Shown: positions 15,182-24,526, counted from the stretch's first letter. The stretch: DNA of 64,000 nucleotides from Chitinophagales bacterium (GCA_021323755.1 JAJPKJ010000074.1:1-64000), one strand, 5' to 3'. The notes: a model not told the origin generated them from the letters alone. Numbers and translations: made by a program.

Positions 15182-16240
15182 CTATCGTATTATCGCCCAG
15201 GCAAGACCATCAGGCATTCCGCCGACATCCAGATGACCAATGACGGATAAGGTTTTGATATCTATGATAGCTATATTATCATCGGCAGAACATGCAACAA
15301 AGGCCCTTGAACCATCAGGATCCATTTGAATTCCTGCTGCGCCATGACCAACACTTATTCTCTTTATTTCCTTACGGGAACTCGCATCATAAATGGCAAG
15401 ATCTCCTGTGCCCAAACTGGAAACAAATACAAGTTTGCCATCGGGAGTGAATTTAAGGCGGTTTGCGCCATTTACTTTTGCATCGATCGTTTCAGATAAT
15501 TTTTTTGATGCAAGATCGATTATGAAAATCTTTCCGCTCTCGCTGGCTGCTGTCCATAGTTCCTTTCCATCAGGCGACACATCAAATCCTTCCGATCCTT
15601 TACCTACCGGGATTATGGTCTGCTCCCATTCTTCCCGCGCCTTTGCTCCCGGAGGGGCCATCCTTCCGGGCTGAACCAGCGTATCGGTAAGAATACTCAC
15701 TGTTCCGGAAGCCACATTCGTTGTATAAATTCTTTTTCCTTTGTCGGTGACATAGATCATATGTGTTCTGTCTTCTCCTGTCCCCATACTCCAGTCCATT
15801 TTTCCTGTCGCAGGATCATAACGGCCAACAGATTTGGAACCTTCTGCTGTGAACCATAATTGACCATTGGAAAAGTCCAGACCATGCGGCCCGAATAAAG
15901 GTCTTGTATCAATACTCGGCAAAGCCTTTTGTGTAAACAGATCAATGACATTGATCTCATGCAGGCTGCCGCCTCCGTAAATAGAAACATAGGCTGTCTT
16001 TCCATCTGCAGAAGCGATGACTTCATGCGGGTCTTCACCCACAGGAACTTTTGCCAGCACTTTAAGTGTGGCCGGATCAATGATCGCAAGAGCATGGTCT
16101 CTTTTAGAAAGTGCGAGAAGCCAAGCCTTTGCGGTAGACTGAGCTATTGATTGGATGGCTGAACTGATCAACAAGACACAAAAAAAAGTCGAGGCGACAA
16201 TGCAAGTCAAAGAATATCTTACATTTTTCATAAACTTCAT
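15182..16240 (-). CDS. Exported YVTN/YncE-like beta-propeller protein
   Basis: The protein has about 352 residues from the ATG at 16240 (or 16231), chosen because it begins the signal peptide (cleavage near QSIAQ). The rest is a repeated propeller with blades such as VPVGEDPHEVIASADGKTAYV, YVTDKGKRIYTTN, FDVSPDGKELW and LKFTPDGKLVFVSS. These are the D-G-x-x-hydrophobic units of the YVTN/40-residue family, about seven blades. Such proteins are periplasmic or surface scaffolds; enzymatic function is rarely known. No partner is visible next to it. Confidence 0.78.
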   Translation of the reverse strand: MKFMKNVRYSLTCIVASTFFCVLLISSAIQSIAQSTAKAWLLALSKRDHALAIIDPATLKVLAKVPVGEDPHEVIASADGKTAYVSIYGGGSLHEINVIDLFTQKALPSIDTRPLFGPHGLDFSNGQLWFTAEGSKSVGRYDPATGKMDWSMGTGEDRTHMIYVTDKGKRIYTTNVASGTVSILTDTLVQPGRMAPPGAKAREEWEQTIIPVGKGSEGFDVSPDGKELWTAASESGKIFIIDLASKKLSETIDAKVNGANRLKFTPDGKLVFVSSLGTGDLAIYDASSRKEIKRISVGHGAAGIQMDPDGSRAFVACSADDNIAIIDIKTLSVIGHLDVGGMPDGLAWAIIR

Positions 16241-16510
16241 TATTTTATATTGATGATAAAGGTAATTGAGCAAATGAAATAATCCTTTTAAATGCGGCCA
16301 GTCCTGAAAATTTTGCTGTGAATCGGGCAATTACCGAGCAGTCCTGGATACTGTATATACTTTTTCTCCAACCGATCAAAATAGATCTCCAATTCATTTT
16401 TCCGCATTTTCAGGGTCCATCCAAAAATCTTCTGATATTTTATGATGGCGGATCTGCCTGATAATTAATTCTTTTGGTGAATGATCCTTATAAATTTATC
16501 TTTTATTGAA

Positions 16511-16550
16511 AAATATTTATTGTTATTCAATAAATATTTATTTATATTTG
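16511..16550 (+). promoter_or_regulatory. Promoter with overlapping inverted-repeat operator for the DUF2975-HTH pair
   Basis: AAATATTTATTG (16511-16522) and CAATAAATATTT (16528-16539) form a perfect 12-base inverted repeat with a 5-base centre. It overlaps a Bacteroidota-type promoter: TTG at 16520-16522, then 20 bases to TATATTTG at 16543-16550 (consensus TAnnTTTG). The DUF2975 start lies 23 bases further. The overlap suggests repression by the HTH protein encoded at 17126 (inference). The rest of 16241-16510 shows nothing notable. Confidence 0.6.
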
Positions 16551-16573
16551 CATTGTCATTAAAAAAAACAATC

Positions 16574-17122
16574 ATGAAAATTACTACCAAACAGATCCTG
16601 AAGATATTACTTGTTCTTTCCTGGATCATATTTGTCGGCGTATGTGTTGAAGCCGGCGGTTGCATATTCAGCGCTTTCTATACGCTGGTGATAAATCCGG
16701 TCAACGCTTCATTTTTTTGGGTCGGGAATGATTTATCAGGTCTTTATAAATTCGACGCGGGTTATTTCTTCGCAGTAACCTTATTGATAAGTATTGCTGA
16801 AGTAATGAAAGCCATCATGTTTTACCTGATCGTAATAATTCTGCAAGAAAAGAAACTGAACATGTCTCAGCCATTTAGTAAAGAAATGAGGCTTTTTATT
16901 TTGAACCTATCCTATTTGACTTTTGGGATCGGTCTATTCACGGAAATGGGAGTGAAGTATACTGAATGGTTAGTTAAGAACGGAATAAAAATGCCGGACA
17001 CGCAACACCTGCACTTGGGAGGCGCCGACGTGTGGTTGTTCATGAGCGTTACCCTTTTTGTAATTGCCCAGGTTTTCAAAAGAGGAATCGAAATTCAGGA
17101 AGAAAACGAATTAACCGTATAA
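16574..17122 (+). CDS. DUF2975 membrane protein
   Basis: The protein has 182 residues from the ATG at 16574, which starts MKITTKQILKILLVLSWIIF. It has four membrane segments (about 10-35, 60-88, 105-125 and 145-165), the layout of DUF2975. An upstream in-frame extension is ignored because the promoter lies inside it. DUF2975 genes in Bacteroidota and Firmicutes are regularly followed by a small HTH gene, as here (3 bases apart). The biochemical role is unknown; a membrane sensor or target of the regulator is possible. Confidence 0.78.
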   Translation: MKITTKQILKILLVLSWIIFVGVCVEAGGCIFSAFYTLVINPVNASFFWVGNDLSGLYKFDAGYFFAVTLLISIAEVMKAIMFYLIVIILQEKKLNMSQPFSKEMRLFILNLSYLTFGIGLFTEMGVKYTEWLVKNGIKMPDTQHLHLGGADVWLFMSVTLFVIAQVFKRGIEIQEENELTV

Positions 17123-17125
17123 ACT

Positions 17126-17332
17126 ATGTCAATCATTGTAAACCTCGACGTCATGATGGCCAAGAGAAAGATGTCGCTGAATGAACTTTCGGAAAAAGTG
17201 GATTTAACATTGGCTAATCTCTCAATATTAAAGACCGGCAAAGCAAAGGCAATTCGGTTCAGCACATTGGAGGCGATCTGCAAAGCGCTGGATTGTCAAC
17301 CGGGAGATTTGTTGGAGTATCAGAAAGAATAA
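17126..17332 (+). CDS. Small Cro/C1-type HTH regulator (YozG-like)
   Basis: This 68-residue protein is essentially one XRE-type helix-turn-helix: MAKRKMSLNELSEKVDLTLA, then LSILKTGKAKAIRFSTLEAI, then LDCQPGDLLEY. That is the HTH_26/YozG layout. It is co-transcribed with the DUF2975 gene and is the natural candidate for binding the 12-base inverted repeat over the operon promoter. Autoregulation is inferred from position and symmetry. Confidence 0.85.
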   Translation: MSIIVNLDVMMAKRKMSLNELSEKVDLTLANLSILKTGKAKAIRFSTLEAICKALDCQPGDLLEYQKE

Positions 17333-17490
17333 TCCACTAAGAAGCTATTCACTTTTATTATTATTCCCTTTTGTCGCACTTGTGAAATACAGGTAAGGGC
17401 GAAGCTTTGCGAATGTTGAGCACCATTTAAAAAATAATCATTATAAAATTTTAAACCCATTTATTCATCACCAATTAAAAATTACAAATC

Positions 17491-18081
17491 ATGAAAATTC
17501 AAAAAAACAATCTGAGTAAACTAATCGTTGCGATTAGTTTTTTGGGCACGCTGTTGATGACAACTGCATGCAACGACAGTGAAGGGCAAACAAAAAGCAA
17601 TTCAGTTTCTAAAACCAATGTCAAGCCTCCTTCAATTGATATTCATACGGCGATTATTACCAATAATATTGAAGCGCTTAAGCAACATATTGCGGCAGGT
17701 AGTAACCTAAATGAAAAAGATCCCCTCGGAGGATCAAGTCCTTTAATCAGTGCTTGTTTATTTGATAAACCAGAGATGGCTAAAATGTTGATCAACGCCG
17801 GTGCGGATCTGAACTTTCAGAATAATGACGGCTCGACCGCCCTCATTACGGCTGCGTTTTTTTGTCATCCCGAGATTGTCAAAATATTGTTAGTCAAGGG
17901 CGCTAATAAAATGATAAAAAATAAATACGGAAGCACAGCTTATGAATCCGTATCAGCACCATTTGACCAGGTTAGAAGCACTTATGAAAATTTAGGGAAA
18001 ATGCTCGCTCCGATGGGATTGAAAATGGATTTGGGATACATTGAAAAAACCAGGCCTCAAATAGCGGCAATGCTGAAATAA
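17491..18081 (+). CDS. Ankyrin-repeat lipoprotein
   Basis: The 196-residue protein has an N-terminal signal ending in a lipobox-like MTTAC (Cys27), then a short linker and about three ankyrin repeats (residues 50-150). Typical units are KMLINAGADLNFQNNDGSTA and KILLVKGANKMIKNKYGSTA. The C-terminal 40 residues are outside the repeats. Ankyrin domains bind proteins; the partner is unknown. The next gene (acyltransferase 3 type) starts 27 bases later on the same strand, so they may be co-transcribed. Confidence 0.78.
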   Translation: MKIQKNNLSKLIVAISFLGTLLMTTACNDSEGQTKSNSVSKTNVKPPSIDIHTAIITNNIEALKQHIAAGSNLNEKDPLGGSSPLISACLFDKPEMAKMLINAGADLNFQNNDGSTALITAAFFCHPEIVKILLVKGANKMIKNKYGSTAYESVSAPFDQVRSTYENLGKMLAPMGLKMDLGYIEKTRPQIAAMLK

Positions 18082-18108
18082 AATTACCTGATCTAAAAAC
18101 AAAACAAA

Positions 18109-19161
18109 ATGTTTACTACTAACAGAAGATATGATATTGATTGGCTGAGGGTGATTGCGATCGGCCTGCTATTGATATATCATACATCGATCGGTTTTCA
18201 GCCCTGGGGAATTATGATTGGATTCATTACCAATAACAAATCATGGGATTCATTATGGTTTCCCATGACAATGCTTAATGTGTGGAGAATTCCGCTGTTG
18301 TTTTTTGTATCCGGAATGGGTGTTTATTTTGCTATTCAAAACAGAAACTGGAAGCAACTCATTACCGAGCGTGCGAGAAGAATTTTCATACCCTTTGTGT
18401 TTGGCGTATTCCTTATCGCTCCCATTAGCACTTATTTTTTGCAGCTTTATTATCACCAGCAGTTAAACTACAACGCCGGTCCTGCGCATCTTTGGTTTCT
18501 CGGAAATATTTTTATTTACGTGATCCTCCTGTCTCCCCTTTTCTTCTATCTCAAAAAAAATGAAGAGGGGAAAATGGTTAACTGGATAAAGAAATTATTC
18601 GGCAATCCTTTTGCGCTGCTTGTGGTCATGGCCTCGTTTATCTTGGAATCAATATTGGTCGATCCGGTCTTATACGAACTCTATGCATTGACATGGCATG
18701 GTTTTTTTCTTGGGTTGATTGCCTTCTTTTTTGGTTTTGTGTTCGTGTTAAGCGGAACTTCTTTTTGGAATATGATCCTAAAATGGCGCTGGCTTTTTTT
18801 GGCAATAGCTGTTTTGCTATATACATTTCGATTGTTACATTTTCAAATGCCTCAATCCAATGTGCAGTTGGTCATCGAGTCTAATTGTTGGATATTTTCT
18901 GTGTTTGGCTTTGGTCACAGATATCTAAATCATTCAAATAAAGCATTGACTTATTTAAGCCAGGCAGCTTATCCGGTTTACATATTGCATATGGTTTTTT
19001 TGTTTTTGGCATCTCTATTCATTTTTCCGTTGGATATTGAAGTGCACCTGAAATTCATTTTGGTTTTGGCATTTACAGTCACCGGATGTTTCATTTTTTA
19101 TGAATTTATTATTAGAAGAATAAGGATCGTTAAACCCCTCTTTGGGTTGAAAATGAAATAA
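18109..19161 (+). CDS. Acyltransferase-3 family membrane protein (OpgC-like)
   Basis: The 350-residue protein has about ten membrane helices. The start RRYDIDWLRVIAIGLLLIYHTS carries the early Asp/Arg and the His that marks the catalytic region of acyltransferase family 3 (PF01757). AGPAHLWFLGNIFIYVILL matches the OpgC-type second motif. These enzymes transfer acyl or succinyl groups to extracytoplasmic glycans. The substrate here is unknown; no glucan synthesis genes are adjacent. Confidence 0.82.
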   Translation: MFTTNRRYDIDWLRVIAIGLLLIYHTSIGFQPWGIMIGFITNNKSWDSLWFPMTMLNVWRIPLLFFVSGMGVYFAIQNRNWKQLITERARRIFIPFVFGVFLIAPISTYFLQLYYHQQLNYNAGPAHLWFLGNIFIYVILLSPLFFYLKKNEEGKMVNWIKKLFGNPFALLVVMASFILESILVDPVLYELYALTWHGFFLGLIAFFFGFVFVLSGTSFWNMILKWRWLFLAIAVLLYTFRLLHFQMPQSNVQLVIESNCWIFSVFGFGHRYLNHSNKALTYLSQAAYPVYILHMVFLFLASLFIFPLDIEVHLKFILVLAFTVTGCFIFYEFIIRRIRIVKPLFGLKMK

Positions 19162-19299
19162 ATTACCGCGGCCATTCCCATTAAAAATAAAAACCTGATT
19201 TATCAAACCAAGAATTCCAATATCAGCCAATTATTTGTATTTTGATATTTCTATCCACTTTCCTGCCTGAGTCCACCATTAAAATTTGATTAATCAATC

Positions 19300-20367
19300 A
19301 TGAAAATATTTTTCATAATATTTTTTGCACCATTTCAACTTTGTGCTCAAGACATCACCGGCATCTGGACAGGAACAGTGCAAACTGCCGGAAATGAAAT
19401 GCCTTATGAGATAGTGATCAGCCAAAACAAGGATAAATTATCCGGCTATTCTTTAATGACATTCAGCATTAATGGCGCGGAGAATACAGGAATAAAATCG
19501 ATCAAACCAAAAATCAAGAACGGAAATGTTTTGATAGAAGATGAGGAGTTGATTTATAATAATTATTCCACCCCGCCCAAGAGGGTTAAACTTTTTAGCA
19601 ACTTATTACTAACGGTGCAAGGTTCTGTAATGATGCTTTCAGGAAGTTTCAAAACAAAAGCAATGGATTTCAGGGCATCAGATAATTTATCGTATTCCGG
19701 AACAATGAAGCTTATCAAACAAACGAATACCGCAAAAACAAAATTGATGATCATGCTGGAAAAATTGAATTTGCTGGGCAGTCTGACGTTTCTTTCCCCC
19801 ATTTCAAAAAGGGAAGAACCGATCGCAACGATCGTTTCAAAAGAAGATCCCGAACCTGCCGCGGCAAATAAGAAAGAGATGGTCAGTGCTGCTCCAGTGA
19901 ATATTAAAAATTCGGTTATTGATCAACCCGCCAAGATTAATACCGACTCAAAAAATCAATTATCATTCCCGGCTCAAAATATGGATTCGCTTTTAAAGGA
20001 AAGCATCATTATTGCTGCCAAAGAAAGAAAAACATCTGTGGTACGAACGGTATTTTTTGCTGCGGACAGCCTGGTTTTAAGTTTATACGATAATGGAATA
20101 GTCGATGGCGATACGGTAAGCATTGTCTTAAATGGCAGGGTAATCCTTGCCAATCAGGGATTGACCACAAAGGCTATCCGCTATGTTGTGTATACAACGC
20201 CTGAATTGGGAGATTCATTATTATTTACGATGGTGGCAGAAAATCTTGGCAGCATTCCGCCGAATACCGGGCTTTTGATCGTTGAGGACGGAGACAATCG
20301 AAACGAGATTACATTCAGCGGTGACATGCAAATGAGTTCTGCCATTCTTTTCCGCCGAAAACATTAA
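19300..20367 (+). CDS. Secreted protein, lipocalin-like N-domain, unknown
   Basis: The 355-residue protein has a signal peptide (1-16, cleavage after LCAQ). Residues 17-140 form a beta-rich domain opening DITGIWTGTVQTAGNEMPYE, a pattern of 'extracellular lipocalin-like' Bacteroidota proteins. A low-complexity Ala/Lys/Pro-rich linker follows (165-235). The C-terminal domain contains LSLYDNGIVDGDTVSIVLNG and IVEDGDNRNEITFSGDMQ. That part resembles a conserved C-domain of other Bacteroidota secreted proteins, but no activity is known to me. Confidence 0.65.
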   Translation: MKIFFIIFFAPFQLCAQDITGIWTGTVQTAGNEMPYEIVISQNKDKLSGYSLMTFSINGAENTGIKSIKPKIKNGNVLIEDEELIYNNYSTPPKRVKLFSNLLLTVQGSVMMLSGSFKTKAMDFRASDNLSYSGTMKLIKQTNTAKTKLMIMLEKLNLLGSLTFLSPISKREEPIATIVSKEDPEPAAANKKEMVSAAPVNIKNSVIDQPAKINTDSKNQLSFPAQNMDSLLKESIIIAAKERKTSVVRTVFFAADSLVLSLYDNGIVDGDTVSIVLNGRVILANQGLTTKAIRYVVYTTPELGDSLLFTMVAENLGSIPPNTGLLIVEDGDNRNEITFSGDMQMSSAILFRRKH

Positions 20368-20399
20368 TTTAAACATCTTTTTTATTTAATAACAAGTTA

Positions 20400-20430
20400 T
20401 TGGAAGTGTTGCCACGTTAGCGTACTTTTG
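20400..20430 (+). promoter_or_regulatory. Bacteroidota-type promoter of the RRM gene
   Basis: TTG at 20400-20402 is followed after 20 bases by TACTTTTG at 20423-20430, matching the TTG-N19-20-TAnnTTTG arrangement recognised by Bacteroidota sigma-70. The RRM start codon lies 17 bases downstream. Confidence 0.6.
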
Positions 20431-20447
20431 CCCAAACTTTTTTATTA

Positions 20448-20795
20448 ATGAATTTATTTGTAGCAGGTCTTCCTTTTGATATGGATGACCAGGAATTAAA
20501 AGAAATTTTCGAAGCTTATGGTGCAGTGAGTTCTGCAAAAGTTATTCTCGACAGGGAAACACGCAAAAGCCGTGGATTCGGATTTGTGGAAATGCCCGAA
20601 ACGACCGAAGCAGAAAACGCTATTAAAAAACTAGATGGCGCGTCTCTTGAAAACAAAACACTCGCAGTAAAAGTTGCTGAAGAAAGAAAACCCAATAGCG
20701 GCGGATTCCGTTCAGGCGGAAACAATCGCGGCGGCGGTGGCGGCGGCTATAAAGGCGGCGGTGGAGGTTTCAGCAGAGAAAGAAACAGATACTAA
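20448..20795 (+). CDS. RRM RNA-binding protein with glycine-rich tail
   Basis: The 115-residue protein has a single RNA recognition motif at residues 1-80, with RNP2 LFVAGL (3-8) and RNP1 KSRGFGFVEM (about 42-51). A tail of about 30 residues rich in Gly with Arg/Asn/Ser (RGG-like) follows, encoded by GGC/GGT-rich DNA. This is the bacterial/cyanobacterial glycine-rich RRM type, usually cold-inducible and thought to act as an RNA chaperone. It is monocistronic with its own promoter. Confidence 0.9.
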   Translation: MNLFVAGLPFDMDDQELKEIFEAYGAVSSAKVILDRETRKSRGFGFVEMPETTEAENAIKKLDGASLENKTLAVKVAEERKPNSGGFRSGGNNRGGGGGGYKGGGGGFSRERNRY

Positions 20796-20910
20796 TCTAT
20801 TGTTTCTGCGCATATTTTGTGATTGATCATATTTTTACTATCCCGGCAATCATAAATTATCCCGTCTATACATTACTGTTAGCAATCAGTGAGTTGAAAG
20901 CCACTTAATA

Positions 20911-20946
20911 TTTTGTTCAATAAAATAAATCATTATTTGAACAAAA
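20911..20946. repeat. Inverted repeat between the RRM and ftsE genes
   Basis: TTTTGTTCAA (20911-20920) and TTGAACAAAA (20937-20946) are a perfect 10-base inverted repeat separated by 16 AT-rich bases. It lies about 80 bases before the ftsE start and 115 after the RRM stop. It could be an operator or a weak hairpin; there is no T-run typical of a terminator on either side. Confidence 0.35.
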
Positions 20947-21026
20947 ATAAAAGTTTTCAACAGGGCCGTTTATTGCCCCAATAACGCGTTATTATTTCCT
21001 AATTTCGTTCTTCATATTGCAATCTT

Positions 21027-21713
21027 ATGCCAGAAGTAATTGTTAATTTGTCGCACGCCAATATTTACCAGGGAGATAATCTCATTTTGCAAGATGTAAA
21101 TACTGCGGTGAATAAAGGTGAATTCGTATATCTAGTAGGAAAGACCGGTACGGGGAAATCGAGCTTATTGAAAACGCTTTATGGAGACATTCCATTAAGA
21201 GAAGGCGAAGGGGAAGTTGTAGGATATAATCTGCGCAATATGGATTGGAAGAAAGTACCCTATATGCGCAGAAATCTGGGCGTCGTTTTCCAGGATTTTC
21301 AATTACTCACAGATCGGAACGTGAATGATAATCTGAAATTTGTCTTAAAAGCGACCGGGTGGAAGGATGAAAAGCTGATGAACGAAAAGATCAATGATGT
21401 TCTTGATAAAGTCGGATTACGATCCAAAGGATTTAAAATGCCTTTTGAAATGAGTGGTGGAGAACAGCAACGCGTTGATATTGCCCGTGCATTATTGAAC
21501 TCTCCCAAACTTATCCTTGCCGATGAACCCACCGGCAATCTCGATCCGGAAACATCTGATGAAATCATGCAATTGCTTTTCCAGATCGGTAAAGATTATG
21601 GGACATCAATCATTATGGCAACACACGATTATATGGTTATTAATAAATTTCAGGCACGCATGCTCAGAACAGAACGTGGAAGAGTGATTGACAATGCTAC
21701 CATATCCATTTAA
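21027..21713 (+). CDS. ftsE: Cell-division ABC ATPase FtsE
   Basis: The 228-residue protein is a complete ABC ATPase: Walker [10 protein letters not shown] (about 38-46), Q-loop FQDFQLL, signature MSGGEQQR, Walker [13 protein letters not shown] and the H-loop MATHDY. The motif variants and length fit FtsE, which with FtsX couples cell-wall hydrolase activation to division. ftsX is not adjacent; only glycosyltransferases on the other strand follow. The 3' end overlaps the glycosyltransferase gene at 21697 by 17 bases, tail to tail. A LolD-like lipoprotein or export ATPase is the alternative. Confidence 0.8.
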   Translation: MPEVIVNLSHANIYQGDNLILQDVNTAVNKGEFVYLVGKTGTGKSSLLKTLYGDIPLREGEGEVVGYNLRNMDWKKVPYMRRNLGVVFQDFQLLTDRNVNDNLKFVLKATGWKDEKLMNEKINDVLDKVGLRSKGFKMPFEMSGGEQQRVDIARALLNSPKLILADEPTGNLDPETSDEIMQLLFQIGKDYGTSIIMATHDYMVINKFQARMLRTERGRVIDNATISI

Positions 21714-22818
21714 TAAGCCGCTCCGCATTTTTCTTATTATCAAAATGTTCTGATAGAATTTCCTGTCGCTTATATACTTCTTCAATATCAAAAGATTTGC
21801 AATACAGATCTTCAATTGTTTCTTTGAATGAATCGGCATTATTACATACATGGCAAACAGATTGAAGCGGGGTTCCTTTTATCATCTCGTCATTAACAAT
21901 ACAATGCTTTCCATTATACAAGGCATTCAGTAATTTCAATTTCATTCCCGTGCAATTTAAAGAAGGCAAAACGTTGATCTGTGCTTTTGAAATCAGGTCC
22001 TGCATTTCCTCCGCAGAAGGATCGGATATCACACACGCATGTGCATTACTGTTGGCTTTTCGAATGAGATTAGCGGATGGCTTTTTCCCGGCAATGACAA
22101 AGGGCACATTAATATCATTAAAAACTTTTTTCAGAAGCCAGAGTACTGCCGCTTCGTTTTCTGCAACCGAGAGGTTCCCGTGATACAAGCAGAAACATCC
22201 TTTTTCAACTTTATTTTCAACTTTATCAAAAGGCAAAAAGGCAGATAAACAAAAGACCTGATTGGCGTCAAATTCATTGTTATAAACTTCCGCATCTTCT
22301 TCTGTAAAAGCGACGATGAGGGATCTTACCGCAATATCCTTTTCGTACTTTTTCAGCAGTTTGCTTTCATGCCAATAATATATCTTCTTTAGAAAAGATC
22401 TTTCATGCAAAAATAATTGCTGGTAATATTTGTATTCAACATTATGCAGGCGGAGAATGATTTTTCGATCAGCAAATCTTTCGTCATGCAATAAATAAGA
22501 ACAATGAATGCCTTCAAGAAGAATAGGATAATCGTTGTTAAGTAAATTATCGAACAATTCCTTATTGCAGCGGGAGCAAACAATGTATGGCACTTTGTGA
22601 GAAAAACCTTTGTGCCCTTCTGAGCGATGATAATAATGCACTTCTTCGCAAAAATTATTCAACTTCGGTTGAATGCCACGGCCATATTCAAAACAATGAA
22701 GATGAATTTTGATTCCGAGTTCACTCAGCGTTTTTATCTTATAGAACACATCTATCACACCCCCATAATCAGCCGGATAAGGCACATCGAAAGAAATAAT
22801 ATGCAAGTGCTTTTCCAT
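21697..22818 (-). CDS. Glycosyltransferase, GT4-like
   Basis: The 373-residue cytosolic protein has the N-terminal pattern ISFDVPYPADYGGVIDVFYK of group 1 glycosyltransferases (GT-B fold), where the gly-rich loop binds the acceptor side. A C-terminal donor-binding half follows with YHGNLSVAENEAAVLWLL and the region LPSLNCTGMKLKLLNALYNG. The usual E-x7-E is replaced by a variant, so the donor cannot be predicted. The second glycosyltransferase gene ends 6 bases upstream. The pair probably builds a surface polysaccharide or glycolipid. Confidence 0.78.
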   Translation of the reverse strand: MEKHLHIISFDVPYPADYGGVIDVFYKIKTLSELGIKIHLHCFEYGRGIQPKLNNFCEEVHYYHRSEGHKGFSHKVPYIVCSRCNKELFDNLLNNDYPILLEGIHCSYLLHDERFADRKIILRLHNVEYKYYQQLFLHERSFLKKIYYWHESKLLKKYEKDIAVRSLIVAFTEEDAEVYNNEFDANQVFCLSAFLPFDKVENKVEKGCFCLYHGNLSVAENEAAVLWLLKKVFNDINVPFVIAGKKPSANLIRKANSNAHACVISDPSAEEMQDLISKAQINVLPSLNCTGMKLKLLNALYNGKHCIVNDEMIKGTPLQSVCHVCNNADSFKETIEDLYCKSFDIEEVYKRQEILSEHFDNKKNAERLIKWIW

Positions 22819-22824
22819 TATTGA

Positions 22825-23913
22825 TTAACTGAGGATGCGTTCATAAAATGCAAGTAATTTTTTTTCTTCTTGCTGCCAGTTGTAAACCTGTCGTGCGTTG
22901 ATACATGCTGAATGCAATTCCTGATATAGAACATCATTATGCAGCAAATTGTTTAGCGCTAAGGCAATTGATGACGAAGATAAATCATTAATGAGGGTGG
23001 CTACTTTAAACTGCTCATTGATTTTGTGGTAAGCCGGATAATCAACACACAACTGTGGGACAGCAGCGTGCATATAGTCAAAAAAACGGTTAGCAAGAGA
23101 ATAATAATTGCTTTTGCCTTCCGGCTCAAACAGTGTAATACCAATGGTTGCGTTCAGTGTATAAATTTTTAATTGTTCAGGAGGGATCATTCCGGTAAAA
23201 ACAATCTTATCATCCAGACTATTTTCGGTTACTATCTTTTTTGCCTGGTTCATAAAATTACCATCACCGCAAATGATCAGTTTCGCAGCGACATTTTTCA
23301 TTGAAGGAATCAATGTCTCAAAACTTCTTCCTTCATTGACCGCGCCCTGATATAAAATATATTTTTCATTTTTCTCGGGTACACTTATGTTTTCAAGAAA
23401 TGGAACATTTCTTATCAATTCATATTGTACATTATATATTTTGCTGAATTCATCAATAATCGGATCACTCACCGTATAGCCATGGATAAATTCCGGGACA
23501 GCATATTTTTCAATCCTTTTCCAGACTTTATAAATATTGGGGCGTGTTACCACTTCTTTCATTTCGCAAAACAGTTCATGCGCATCGTAAACTCTTTTTA
23601 TTCCTTTAAGCTTAGAAACAAATAATGCGGGCAGGATCGTGTCAAGATCAACACAGCAGATCAGATCCATCTTTTTAAAAAGCAAATAAAAAAATAAACG
23701 AAGATTGTATTCAGCGTAAAAAAACCTTCCTTTATTAAAAAGACAATTCAATCTTTTTTGCCTGTACCTTTTTTGAGCGAGCGGGACCGAAAATGGAAGT
23801 TTTCGGCCGATCAAGGTTACACGATAACCAGCCTTTGCCAGGGAATCACAAATCCTGTTCATTCGCTGATCGTAACTGAGATCATTGGTAACAGTGAGAT
23901 AAATGTTGGTCAT
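22825..23913 (-). CDS. Glycosyltransferase, group 1
   Basis: This 362-residue GT-B enzyme starts MTNIYLTVTNDLSYDQRMNR, a beginning common in Bacteroidota GT4 proteins. The middle contains YDAHELFCEMKEV. The donor half has ILYQGAVNEGRSFETLIPSM, IICGDGN and the nucleotide-sugar region NATIGITLFEPEGKSNYYSLANRFFDYMHA. It is the promoter-proximal member of the two-gene unit. Acceptor and donor are unknown. Confidence 0.8.
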   Translation of the reverse strand: MTNIYLTVTNDLSYDQRMNRICDSLAKAGYRVTLIGRKLPFSVPLAQKRYRQKRLNCLFNKGRFFYAEYNLRLFFYLLFKKMDLICCVDLDTILPALFVSKLKGIKRVYDAHELFCEMKEVVTRPNIYKVWKRIEKYAVPEFIHGYTVSDPIIDEFSKIYNVQYELIRNVPFLENISVPEKNEKYILYQGAVNEGRSFETLIPSMKNVAAKLIICGDGNFMNQAKKIVTENSLDDKIVFTGMIPPEQLKIYTLNATIGITLFEPEGKSNYYSLANRFFDYMHAAVPQLCVDYPAYHKINEQFKVATLINDLSSSSIALALNNLLHNDVLYQELHSACINARQVYNWQQEEKKLLAFYERILS

Positions 23914-24117
23914 TGCTCAAAATGATTCATCTTATTGGTTCATAATTAATGGTTCATGGTCAAACTCGGGCAATCCGGAATTTCTAGGATGGCATCGTTT
24001 CTATATACTATAAACGGCAAACCATTAGCCAATTTTAATTTCAAAATTCAGAATTTTTGCTCTACCTTTGCCGCCGAAATTAGAAGAATAATATTGGATG
24101 CCTTAAAAAAAATTGAG

Positions 24118-24390
24118 ATGCCTTATTTAACAAAAGAGAAAAAAGAAAGTTTTTTTACAAATTTCAGCGAAAAAGCCGCAAACACCGGCTCGATTGAAGG
24201 ACAGATTGCGCTGCTCACAGAGCGCATTAACCGCATTTCTGAACATCTGCAAGCAAACAACAAAGATTTTTCTACTCACCGTGGACTAATGCAATTGGTT
24301 GGTAAAAGAAAACGCCTTCTTACTTATTTGAGTAAGCAAAATTTACAGGGTTACCGCCAGTTGATAGAAAAACTCGGACTCAGAAAATAA
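24118..24390 (+). CDS. rpsO: 30S ribosomal protein S15
   Basis: The protein has 90 residues from ATG at 24118, starting MPYLTKEKKESFFTNFSEKA. The family landmarks are NTGSIEGQIALLTERI, HLQANNKDFSTHRGLM and KRKRLLTYL, and the C-terminus is intact. It binds the central domain of 16S rRNA early in 30S assembly. An upstream in-frame extension is not real, because the family starts here. A TACCTTTG (-7-like) box lies at 24064-24071. The rpsO-pnp order is conserved across bacteria. Confidence 0.95.
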   Translation: MPYLTKEKKESFFTNFSEKAANTGSIEGQIALLTERINRISEHLQANNKDFSTHRGLMQLVGKRKRLLTYLSKQNLQGYRQLIEKLGLRK

Positions 24391-24411
24391 CCGATTATTT
24401 ACTGAATGATT

Positions 24412-24438
24412 TTCCCAACACTGGTTGGGAATCTTTTT
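24412..24438 (+). terminator. Hairpin terminator after rpsO
   Basis: TTCCCAAC (24412-24419) pairs with GTTGGGAA (24424-24431) over a 4-base loop and is followed by TCTTTTTG. It lies 22 bases beyond the rpsO stop and should reduce read-through into pnp. Confidence 0.8.
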
Positions 24439-24526
24439 GTATATAATATTTTACAGATTTTTTAATAATGAATTTTGGATTCAATTCCTCAATCCAATCC
24501 ATAATTCAACAAACGTAAATAGCGAT

